Part shown: in pieces, positions 1-5,584 of the stretch
How positions within the stretch are numbered: position 1 is the stretch's first letter
Layout: the number at the start of each line of letters is the position of its first letter
Assembly (NCBI GenBank): GCA_964536195.1
Contig: CAZHVO010000062.1
Span: 1-6,076 of the forward strand
Source of the DNA: Susulua sp964536195
GTDB taxonomy: Bacteria; Omnitrophota; Gorgyraeia; Duberdicusellales; 4484-171
Length of the DNA stretch: 6,076 nt
Direction of reading: 5' to 3'
Made by a program: the position numbers and the translations under genes
Notes under the pieces: model-generated
The model's database searches: none
The model's input: the letters and a program-made list of their open reading frames with translations, nothing else
Told to the model about the DNA's origin: nothing

Positions 1-587
1 CTTAACCCGAAAATCTCAATTCCTAACCTACCCCAAAGGCCTTTTGCCTCTTTCTTCTTCTCGGATAAAGGCTGACCACTTAAGTAATAGACCTCTAAAG
101 CCCTAATTATTCTCCGCAAATCATTAGAAGAGATTTTTTTTGCACTCACAGGGTCCACTTCTTCTAATTTATGGTACAGATACTCATTACCCTGAGCTTG
201 GACTGTTTCATCTAATTTTTTCCTCAAATTCTCATCCTTACCCGGCCCCTCAAATATACCATCTAAAATCGCCTTTACATAAAGACCGCTGCCTCCGCAA
301 ACAATAACCGGGATATCTTTATTAACCAAATCCTCTATTGCGCTAGAAGCCGAATGGGAATAATCAAAGACACTATAACTCTCCTCTACTGGAACCATAC
401 CAACGAAATAGTGTTTTATCTCCTCTCTCATATGAACCGGAGGCTTTGAGGTTATAATTTTTGACTGATCATATACCAGCATAGCATCAGCCGAGACAAT
501 CTCAGCACCAAGTTTTCGGGCTAATAGAAAACTGGCCTCGGTCTTTCCTGTGGCTGTAGGTCCAACAATAAAAATAATCTTACTCAT
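1..587 (-). CDS. miaA: tRNA dimethylallyltransferase MiaA (3' part outside window)
   Basis: MiaA transfers a dimethylallyl group from DMAPP to N6 of A37 in tRNAs that read codons starting with U, giving i6A37 in the cytoplasm. The frame opens at ATG 587-585 and stays open to the window edge, giving 195 residues of a protein that is usually about 300. Visible hallmarks are the P-loop GPTATGKT (residues 9-16), the SADAMLVYD segment with D34 where the family has its catalytic SADS-type motif, GGSGLYVKA (98-106), and NDLRRIIRALEVYYLSG (155-171), a strongly conserved MiaA stretch. The family's GTAKP signature reads ITSKP here, a mild deviation. The start is 7 nt after the stop of the upstream SPOR gene with no clear Shine-Dalgarno, so translation is probably coupled. 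The C-terminal tRNA-binding part lies outside the window. Its product is the substrate of MiaB, encoded two genes upstream. Confidence 0.95.
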   Translation of the reverse strand, partial: MSKIIFIVGPTATGKTEASFLLARKLGAEIVSADAMLVYDQSKIITSKPPVHMREEIKHYFVGMVPVEESYSVFDYSHSASSAIEDLVNKDIPVIVCGGSGLYVKAILDGIFEGPGKDENLRKKLDETVQAQGNEYLYHKLEEVDPVSAKKISSNDLRRIIRALEVYYLSGQPLSEKKKEAKGLWGRLGIEIFGL

Positions 588-594
588 TGTTTAT

Positions 595-1323
595 TTAGGG
601 ATAAATTCGGGCAGGATATCCTCCATTAAGTAACTCAGACGAGACTTTTTGGGCATCATAGCGATTCTTGAATTTACCTACACGCACCTTATAGAGAAGA
701 TAATTGCCTTTTCTCTCCTTTACAATATATGGAGAATATTCATCCTTTAACTCTTCGACTAAAAGAAGAGCGTTTTTCCTAACACCAAAGGCACCGACTT
801 GTATAGTGAAAAAATCTCCCAAAGCATCTAATACTTTAACGAATCTCATCTCACTGGCCTTAGGGTACTTTGATTTTATACACCTCGTATATTTTGTCTT
901 CTCATCCCACTTACCCTGGCGACTTGCAATTTGAGCTAACCTTAATAATACTGCCGGTGAAAAATCATCAGAAGCTGCTCTCTGCTCTATCTCAAAATAA
1001 AGTTCTTTAGCTCTTGAATAATCCTTTTCAAGAAAATATGTATCAGCTAATTTGATCATGCTCGGCTCATAGAATGAAGAGCCCGGGAAGCGATGCAGGA
1101 GCCTTCTCAAAGATGTACGAGCTTTTGAGTAATCACCTATCTTTATATAAGATAAACCCAAATAATAAAGGGTCTCATCGCTTTCACGCAGATCTTTGGC
1201 TATTTTTATAGCATCATCGTAATTTCCGTAGAGATACTCTTTGTGAACATCAGTTATTGATAAAGGAAAAACAGAAAAAGATATTGAAAAAATAAAGACT
1301 AAAACTAAACTGATTATTCTCAT
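595..1323 (-). CDS. Exported TPR protein with C-terminal SPOR domain
   Basis: The 242-residue product starts with a basic residue and a hydrophobic stretch (about residues 2-22) that looks like a signal peptide. There is no cysteine there, so it is not a lipoprotein. Residues about 26-155 are helical pairs in TPR style (YYLGLSYIKIGDYSKA at 53-68, LADTYFLEKDYSRAKELY at 92-109), resembling YbgF/CpoB- or BamD-like outer-envelope scaffolds. Residues about 171-242 are a SPOR domain: FFTIQVGAF, then LYKVRVGKFKNRYDAQ and a final GYPARIYP. SPOR domains are known to bind glycan strands stripped of stem peptides at division sites, so a cell-wall or division role is a reasonable inference. The ATG is 1 nt after the miaB stop and only a weak Shine-Dalgarno is visible, so translation probably depends on miaB. 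Its exact function in the organism is unknown. It has no obvious link to tRNA modification other than operon membership. Confidence 0.85.
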   Translation of the reverse strand: MRIISLVLVFIFSISFSVFPLSITDVHKEYLYGNYDDAIKIAKDLRESDETLYYLGLSYIKIGDYSKARTSLRRLLHRFPGSSFYEPSMIKLADTYFLEKDYSRAKELYFEIEQRAASDDFSPAVLLRLAQIASRQGKWDEKTKYTRCIKSKYPKASEMRFVKVLDALGDFFTIQVGAFGVRKNALLLVEELKDEYSPYIVKERKGNYLLYKVRVGKFKNRYDAQKVSSELLNGGYPARIYP

Positions 1324-1324
1324 A

Positions 1325-2512
1325 TTATTTGCCCAATGATATTTTCTTCTGCAAATCTAATAATATCTTATGCCGCTTTATTTTTATATCTGCCGATACA
1401 TCATCAGCCAACTCAAAACTCTTAGCGGTACTTCTAGGAGAATACTTAAAAATAAAAGCGTGACTAAACTTAACCTTTTCTATTATATCCTTGGTTTGAT
1501 TAAAATCCTCATCGCTCTCAGTAGGAAAACCAACAATGACATCTGTGCTTATGGTCCCACCAACAATTTTCTTATAGTCCTTTACAAGTTGTAAGTACTT
1601 CTCCTTAGTGTATCCTCTATTCATCAACTTTAGAATCCGATTAGAACCGGATTGAAAAGGAAGATGAAGACGTTTCCTTATTTTAGGTGATTTCTCAATA
1701 AGAGTAAACAACTCTTTTGAAGTATTCTTTGGTTGAGAAGTGATAAAATCCAACTCCTCTAAGCCTTCAATCCCCAAAACCATTTGCAACAACATGACAA
1801 AATTTATTGGTGTATCGCGTTTACCACTTGTGACTTGTGACTTTACAGCTTGTAACTTGTATCGGTAATCGTTAACATTCTGACCTAAAAGCGTAATCTT
1901 TTTAATCCCTGAGGAAATATTCTTTTTAACCTCATCAATTATATCCAAAGGTTTGCGCAAACGCAATTTTCCACGAACATAGGGAACAACACAATATGAG
2001 CAAAAATTAGAGCAGCCGGTTGAAATTATTACCTGAGCCTTATCACTGTCGGCTCTGAAAGAAGACTGATAAAGGTTTTCTTGCCTTTCTCCATCATTAA
2101 TATCGATTATCCTCCGATTTCGTCCTTCGCCCTTCGTCTCTCGTTTCTCGTTTACTATTCTTTCTACATACCCGGGTATCTTAGCAAAACTCGCTGGCCC
2201 GCAAATTAAATCAATATGTGGCATTCTTCCAAAGAGCTCTTCGCCTCTGTTAGCTGCCATGCAACCAATAAGGCCCACAATCGGGGACTGTCCCCGAATG
2301 GGGACTGTCCCCTTTTTCCTTAAACTCCCTAAATAAGACCTTGCTCTATCTTCAGCATGAGCCCGTACTGAGCAGGTATTAACCAAAACTAGATCAGCCT
2401 CCTGGGCACTTTCAGCTACACCATATCCCTTATCCAAAAATAGCCCCAAAAGAGCTTCCGAATCCCTGTCGTTCATTTGGCAGCCGAATGTCTTAATATA
2501 GATTTTAGGCAT
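1325..2512 (-). CDS. miaB: tRNA-2-methylthio-N6-dimethylallyladenosine synthase MiaB, lacking TRAM domain
   Basis: MiaB is a radical-SAM methylthiotransferase that converts i6A37 made by MiaA into ms2i6A37. The start MPKIYIKTFGCQMN matches the family. Cluster ligands are C11, C47 (NTCSVR) and C84 (IGCMA) for the auxiliary [4Fe-4S] cluster, and C167, C171 and C174 (CSNFCSYC) for the radical-SAM cluster. PYVRG, LLGQNVN and LPFQSGSNRILKLMNRGYT are further signatures. At 395 residues it is shorter than the usual ~440-450: it stops at LQKKISLGK, just where the C-terminal TRAM RNA-binding domain should begin, and the next gene starts 1 nt later. Residues about 67-77, 119-132 and 217-229 look like three in-frame insertions or replacements derived from short DNA repeats. 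An AAAGGA lies 12 nt before the ATG, a rather long spacing. The first ten codons and the upstream 124 bp fall in a 156-bp inverted repeat, and the first 40 nt overlap the recombinase gene. Confidence 0.93.
   Translation of the reverse strand: MPKIYIKTFGCQMNDRDSEALLGLFLDKGYGVAESAQEADLVLVNTCSVRAHAEDRARSYLGSLRKKGTVPIRGQSPIVGLIGCMAANRGEELFGRMPHIDLICGPASFAKIPGYVERIVNEKRETKGEGRNRRIIDINDGERQENLYQSSFRADSDKAQVIISTGCSNFCSYCVVPYVRGKLRLRKPLDIIDEVKKNISSGIKKITLLGQNVNDYRYKLQAVKSQVTSGKRDTPINFVMLLQMVLGIEGLEELDFITSQPKNTSKELFTLIEKSPKIRKRLHLPFQSGSNRILKLMNRGYTKEKYLQLVKDYKKIVGGTISTDVIVGFPTESDEDFNQTKDIIEKVKFSHAFIFKYSPRSTAKSFELADDVSADIKIKRHKILLDLQKKISLGK
1826..1862. repeat. ACTTGTG/ACTTGTA heptamer repeat inside miaB
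   Basis: On the plus strand the tract contains ACTTGTG twice in tandem, a degenerate ACTTTACAGCTTGTA, then ACTTGTA. It encodes YKLQAVKSQVTSG (about residues 218-230), just after the conserved LLGQNVNDY and before INFVMLLQMV, where family members normally have a short variable loop. Similar VTS/KLQ peptide tracts recur, from memory, in other candidate-phylum proteins. Confidence 0.7.
2115..2154. repeat. Degenerate ACGAGA/ACGAAG short-unit repeat inside miaB
   Basis: On the minus strand the tract reads as variations on AACGAGA and ACGAAGG (AACGAGAAACGAGAGACGAA, then GGGCGAAGGACGAA). In the miaB frame it encodes NEKRETKGEGRNRR (about 121-134), a low-complexity basic stretch between GYVERI and the IIDINDG segment. 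This linker before the radical-SAM domain varies in the family, so the tract is tolerated there. Confidence 0.65.
2282..2312. repeat. Tandem GGGGACTGTCCCC palindromes inside miaB
   Basis: Two direct copies of the 13-bp near-palindrome GGGGACTGTCCCC (2283-2295, 2300-2312) are separated by GAAT. They could also pair with each other as a 13-bp stem with one T-T mismatch and a 4-nt loop. Translated in the miaB frame they give GTVPIRGQSP (about residues 68-77), between the conserved SYLGSLRK and IVGLIGCMA blocks. From memory, such palindromes are abundant REP-like elements in several uncultured lineages, sometimes linked to Y1/RAYT transposases. None is encoded here. Confidence 0.85.
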
Positions 2513-4104
2513 AATTCACGCGAATCCTTTTGATTTTGTTGATACTTTTGAGAATTTTGGGCTTCAAGAAAAAGGGAATTAAAAGGGGCAAAGAATTCCC
2601 AAGAAAAAATCTCTTTTTTGGCGATTTTGATGTTTTTAAAAAGCAGCCCAACCACCAGTTTTTGAGTATCGGAATTCAGTTCTTTTTGTCCGGGCTTATA
2701 CCCGGAAATAAACTCCTCAACTCGGTTCAAATAGCCTGCTGATCTCTCCCGCTCAATCTCTCTAATCTCTTGTAAAGCAATGCGTTTTTTGAGTTCTTCT
2801 TCCTCTGCTCTTAAGTGTTCGTTCTTGGCCTTGAATACCTCTTCACTAAGCAAATTTTCCAGATAGGCGTCTGTCAACTTTGCCTGCTTTGAGTGGTTCA
2901 TTTTAAGCCTATTTTTGAGCTTTTCAAGCTCTACTTTTGAAATATTTTCAAAAGGGGGAAAATTTGCTTCGGTCACGGTCGTCCATCGGCACTGTTTTAA
3001 GCGCTCATTTTGGACTAATTGAGCCACTATCCTTGTAACTTCCGGCTCAATATCCTCCGCCTTGACCGACCTATTTGTACACCTAACATGACTTGCATGA
3101 GGCCCGGAACAACGATACCAGCGTTTCTTCTTATTCGTTCGGTGATTCGATATTGAAGACACGCCATTGTATTTATGACTACACTTCGCACAAGTAAGCA
3201 AACCAGTTAAAAGATACTCTTTATTTTTAACTCTTGGACGCCATGTTCTTTTCTTATCTGCTAATAATTTCTGCACTTGCGTAAAATCATCTTCATCAAT
3301 TATTGGTTTATGCTTTCCCTGTGCTACAATAATCTTAGAAGGATCATTTTTGATATACTTGTAATGTTTTTTAGTTTTCTGATTTTTATCATAATGCTTT
3401 TTATTCCAGACAATTTTGCCAGTGTAAATTCTGTTCTTCAAAATGTCGCAGATAAATTTATTGTAAAATTGCTTGCCTGTTCTTGTCTTGTATCCCTTCT
3501 TATCAAGGTAAGAGGCTATGTCGTGAGAACTTTTGCCGGAGAGATACATCGTGTAAATCAACTTAACGATATTAGCTTCCCTCTCTTCAACCTCTAATAG
3601 CTTCTTAGCTTTATTATAGGTATAACCAAACGGCACAAACCGTGCCCCTTGCCAATTCCCCTGCTGAACCCCTTTAATCATTCCGGGAAAAACTCTCTCA
3701 GCCAAACGATTACGCTCAAACTCAGCAAAGCTTCCCAATTGTTGAAACATTAGCTTTCCCGCCGACGTTGTACTATCAAATGGCTCAGTAGCAGACTTAA
3801 AGCCAACTCCATAAGAAAAAAGTTCATCTACCAAGTTAAGTAAATCCTTAAGATTACGGCTAAACCTGTCAAGCTTATAGACTAAGACTAAATCAAATTT
3901 CTTCGCTTTTGCATCGGCAAGTAATTCTTGCAAAGCAGGACGACGTGTAGAAAAAGCACTTATACCTTCATCAGAATAAATTCTAAATATCTCATATCCT
4001 TCCCGCTTAGCAAAACCCTCAAGGTATTCTCGCTGTACTTCAAGCGAATATCCTTCTTTAGCTTGATCTTCGGTTGAAACTCTAGTATATATTGCAATTT
4101 TCAT
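2473..4104 (-). CDS. Large serine recombinase (resolvase/recombinase/zinc-ribbon/coiled coil)
   Basis: This family cuts both DNA strands at short att-type sites through a 5'-phosphoserine link and rejoins them, giving integration, excision or inversion. The 543 residues show a catalytic domain (1-~140) with YTRVSTEDQ (R8, nucleophile S10) and KLDRFSR (D79, R80, R83). A recombinase domain follows (~150-290; GARFVPFGYTYN, LKNRIYTGKIVWNKKHY). Then come a zinc ribbon with C305, C308, C332 and C342, a charged coiled coil (~386-455), and a C-terminal IFSWEFFAPFN block typical of the group. The ATG overlaps the stop of the upstream gene (ATGA), with AAAGAG upstream. Residues about 490-541 are encoded in the left inverted repeat, and the last dozen or so are read through the miaB start in another frame. 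That suggests the tail is not native and was fixed by a junction with miaB. All catalytic residues seem intact, so activity is plausible. The target sites are unknown. Confidence 0.93.
   Translation of the reverse strand: MKIAIYTRVSTEDQAKEGYSLEVQREYLEGFAKREGYEIFRIYSDEGISAFSTRRPALQELLADAKAKKFDLVLVYKLDRFSRNLKDLLNLVDELFSYGVGFKSATEPFDSTTSAGKLMFQQLGSFAEFERNRLAERVFPGMIKGVQQGNWQGARFVPFGYTYNKAKKLLEVEEREANIVKLIYTMYLSGKSSHDIASYLDKKGYKTRTGKQFYNKFICDILKNRIYTGKIVWNKKHYDKNQKTKKHYKYIKNDPSKIIVAQGKHKPIIDEDDFTQVQKLLADKKRTWRPRVKNKEYLLTGLLTCAKCSHKYNGVSSISNHRTNKKKRWYRCSGPHASHVRCTNRSVKAEDIEPEVTRIVAQLVQNERLKQCRWTTVTEANFPPFENISKVELEKLKNRLKMNHSKQAKLTDAYLENLLSEEVFKAKNEHLRAEEEELKKRIALQEIREIERERSAGYLNRVEEFISGYKPGQKELNSDTQKLVVGLLFKNIKIAKKEIFSWEFFAPFNSLFLEAQNSQKYQQNQKDSRELCLKSILRHSAAK
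2481..2636 (+). repeat. Left arm of 156-bp inverted repeat
   Basis: Position i here pairs with 8221-i at 5585-5740. Reading the two arms side by side I found no mismatch over 156 bp. The arm holds the last ~50 codons of the recombinase (except its final two codons and stop) and, in another frame, miaB codons 1-10 with 124 bp upstream. Identity ends at 2480, where the sequence goes on as miaB, and at 2637, inside the recombinase. The near absence of divergence means recent duplication, ongoing recombination or gene conversion, or an assembly artefact. Confidence 0.95.
2574..2600. other. 27-bp dyad, possible recombinase crossover site (left arm)
   Basis: Arms GGGAATT and AATTCCC flank a 13-nt A/G-rich spacer inside the left inverted repeat. 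The size and imperfect twofold symmetry suit the paired half-sites bound by a serine recombinase dimer. It is also part of the recombinase coding sequence, so the symmetry may be chance. Confidence 0.25.
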
Positions 4105-5252
4105 TTACGTACTCTTTGTTTTTTATAATCTTCCCATCTCTTAACCTTGGATAAAATATCATTTACCAATTTTTTCTTTTCTTTTCCACTCATTTTAATA
4201 TTACCAGAGTTTGGTGTCCAAGGAAGCATATATTTTTTCCATAACTGGTAAGTGATTGAATCTTCGCATATAGGTGGGTAATGACCGAAATGTGTAGCTC
4301 TAGAACTACGCTCTGCGGCAGACCAGTACGAACATTCTCGCATTAACCAAATCATATCACTTTTTAAAACATCATCATCAACAAAAGACTGATCCGATCT
4401 TAGTATTAAAGGTGCTAAGGCTTTATGGAACTTATCCCCCGAAGAAAAAACCATACAAAAAGGTGCATATAATAAATATTCTAAATCAATGATATTGGAC
4501 GCTTTGGTATTCAACAACCTAAAGTGCAATCCGAAATTAAATAACATTTGAACGCGAAAGCAAAAAAAAGCATATGGTGCAAAAATATTAAACTTTTTAA
4601 ATCCCCCCATTTCCCAGCGCCAACATATTTTTTGCCGAATAGAAGCAGATATTCCCAAGAACTGCATAAAACCCAAGACTTTATCATATTGATCTTCACT
4701 ATTCTCTATTAAACCATCCACTAAAATTGCCACATCGCACATTTGAGAAACTTTAGGTCGCTTAGAAGGTAGTATCTTATCTAAATACTCTCTGTGCGCT
4801 TCTAAATCAAAAAGGCTAATTCTGCTTCGCCATTTTTTTGCAAAACCAACATCGTCAACGGTAAAATCTCCCCTTTGCCATTTACGAATATATTTCCACT
4901 CAGGAGCTTCATCAAAAAAAACACCTTTTTCTCCTTTCTCGTCCTCTATAATGTCGCCACCGTCTAAAACTATTTGCCCAGTCATAGGAACTGAGTAACC
5001 CATTAAAGAGCCAACAGCCATATTGCGAAAATTCGAACTTATATTACAATCACCTGGACACAATTTATCTGCTAAAGAACTAACAAATTTTGTGGCACGG
5101 TCAGCATCCAAACCTTTTTTTGATAGATCTGCTAAAATCTCTAAAATCAATATAGGCGAAATAACAAGAGTATAATGCTTAAACAATTTCCAAATCTCAT
5201 CTTTTGATAATTTTTGTAAAGATGACTTATCTAGTAATAATATTGGACCCAT
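4101..5252 (-). CDS. Unrecognised protein with PIN-nuclease-like features
   Basis: I do not recognise this 383-residue protein as a named family. Its edges look like a split PIN fold. LLLDKSSLQ (D8) at the N-terminus is followed by VISPILILEILADL (E38), as in the first strand and second acidic position of PIN domains. Much later IIDLEYLLYAPFCMVFSSGDKFH (D256, E258, D273) resembles the D-x-x-YLPxCDVFVTxD end of PIN proteins. Between them lie about 200 residues with many aromatic residues and no known motif, far more than a typical 130-residue PIN toxin. The basic C-terminus (352-383) could bind nucleic acid. There is no signal peptide or clear membrane segment. It starts 8 nt after the helix-turn-helix gene with GAGAAG as ribosome site, and overlaps the recombinase start by 4 nt, so all three are probably co-expressed. 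An RNase, a defence effector or a recombinase accessory factor are all possible. The fold call is an inference from motif order only. Confidence 0.7.
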   Translation of the reverse strand: MGPILLLDKSSLQKLSKDEIWKLFKHYTLVISPILILEILADLSKKGLDADRATKFVSSLADKLCPGDCNISSNFRNMAVGSLMGYSVPMTGQIVLDGGDIIEDEKGEKGVFFDEAPEWKYIRKWQRGDFTVDDVGFAKKWRSRISLFDLEAHREYLDKILPSKRPKVSQMCDVAILVDGLIENSEDQYDKVLGFMQFLGISASIRQKICWRWEMGGFKKFNIFAPYAFFCFRVQMLFNFGLHFRLLNTKASNIIDLEYLLYAPFCMVFSSGDKFHKALAPLILRSDQSFVDDDVLKSDMIWLMRECSYWSAAERSSRATHFGHYPPICEDSITYQLWKKYMLPWTPNSGNIKMSGKEKKKLVNDILSKVKRWEDYKKQRVRK

Positions 5253-5260
5253 AGTCTTCT

Positions 5261-5437
5261 CTAATCAACTAACTCCTCTTTCCACTTTTTTATCTTTTCT
5301 ATATCCTTATCCGTAAAAATAGGATAATTACGATAATCACGTTTAGGCTTTACCCAACCTTTTTTAATCCAATTATAAAGAGTTTGGCGAGTGACATTTA
5401 ATTCTTTTGCGGTGTGGCTAATGTTATATCGTTTCAT
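5261..5437 (-). CDS. Small MerR/excisionase-like helix-turn-helix protein
   Basis: A 58-residue product beginning MKRYNISHTAKELNVTRQTL. Residues about 5-30 form a MerR/HTH_17-type helix-turn-helix (SHTAKELNVTRQTLYNWIKKG). A basic wing follows (WVKPKRDYRNYPIFT), then a short charged helix (DKDIEKIKKWKEEL). This is the layout of excisionases (recombination directionality factors) and of small MerR-like repressors. It is the first gene of the cassette, 8 nt before the PIN-like gene. The ATG at 5437-5435 is only 9 nt from the -10 box of the promoter and no Shine-Dalgarno fits between them, so the mRNA is likely leaderless or nearly so. Two ACTGTAAA repeats in the promoter could be its operator. 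Whether it controls transcription, recombination direction or both cannot be told from sequence. Confidence 0.85.
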   Translation of the reverse strand: MKRYNISHTAKELNVTRQTLYNWIKKGWVKPKRDYRNYPIFTDKDIEKIKKWKEELVD

Positions 5438-5446
5438 AGCGATCTA

Positions 5447-5475
5447 ATTTTACAGTGGTTTACAGTAATTGTCAA
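5447..5475 (-). promoter_or_regulatory. Sigma70-type promoter of the HTH-PIN-recombinase cassette
   Basis: On the minus strand a perfect -35 TTGACA (5475-5470) and a -10 TAAAAT (5452-5447, one mismatch to TATAAT) are separated by exactly 17 bp. Transcription would start near 5440, a few nt before the HTH start codon. It is the best promoter seen in the window. With no clear terminator before position 1, it may also drive miaB, the SPOR gene and miaA. Confidence 0.75.
5449..5466 (-). promoter_or_regulatory. Putative operator: ACTGTAAA direct repeat in the promoter
   Basis: On the minus strand ACTGTAAA occurs twice (5466-5459 and 5456-5449), separated by CC. The 10-bp period places both copies on the same face of the helix. 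They fill much of the spacer and overlap the -10 box, a position suited to repression, with the HTH product of the first gene as the obvious candidate ligand. Confidence 0.45.
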
Positions 5476-5498
5476 AATATATTTTGGGGATAATAAAT

Positions 5499-5584
5499 CT
5501 TGGGGGGTGGGGTTTCTTCTCCCCCGGCTGCTTTTTGGCAACAACCGAAGGTTGGGGCGCGGATCTCGCCGAAGGCAGAGACGG
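5499..5584. other. G-rich and hairpin-rich junction segment next to the right repeat
   Basis: A GGGG (5509-5512) and CCCC (5521-5524) pair can form a hairpin with an 8-nt loop. Then comes GGCTGCTTTTT (5526-5536), which also occurs at 2648-2638 one base outside the left arm. Positions 5537-5584 are 48 bp with two GAA-loop hairpins: CAACC-GAA-GGTTG at 5542-5554, and GCC-GAA-GGC at 5568-5576 with TCTC/GAGA flanks. These 48 bp look like an insertion that separates the 11-mer from the repeat on this side. No coding function is evident. Confidence 0.55.

Noticed and set aside
704..934. Plus-strand open frame antisense to the SPOR protein gene.
   Set aside because: The opposite strand encodes clear TPR and SPOR domains, and this frame has no supporting motif.
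2282..2312. The palindrome pair as an intrinsic terminator or a CRISPR unit.
   Set aside because: No T-tract follows on the transcribed strand, it sits inside an open miaB frame, and there are only two copies with a 4-nt spacing, unlike CRISPR repeats and spacers.
2530..2742. Plus-strand open frame inside the recombinase gene whose start is repeated on the minus strand at 5691-5434.
   Set aside because: The shared first ~36 residues are simply the antisense of the recombinase 3' end in the two inverted repeats. There is no ribosome site or known domain, and the frames diverge at once outside the repeats.
3277..3597. Plus-strand open frame of 106 codons with hydrophobic stretches.
   Set aside because: It lies wholly antisense to the conserved recombinase and zinc-ribbon domains. 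The hydrophobicity comes from the complement of lysine-rich codons.
4511..4699. Minus-strand open frame within the PIN-like gene in another frame.
   Set aside because: The host frame is much longer and joined to its neighbours by overlap. This one has no ribosome site or family match.
5469..5496. Possible plus-strand promoter (TTGTCA followed by GATAAT or TAATAA) diverging from the cassette promoter.
   Set aside because: The spacer is 14 bp for GATAAT, which is too short, or 16 bp with a poor -10 for TAATAA. It would overlap the stronger minus-strand promoter and lead into no intact gene.
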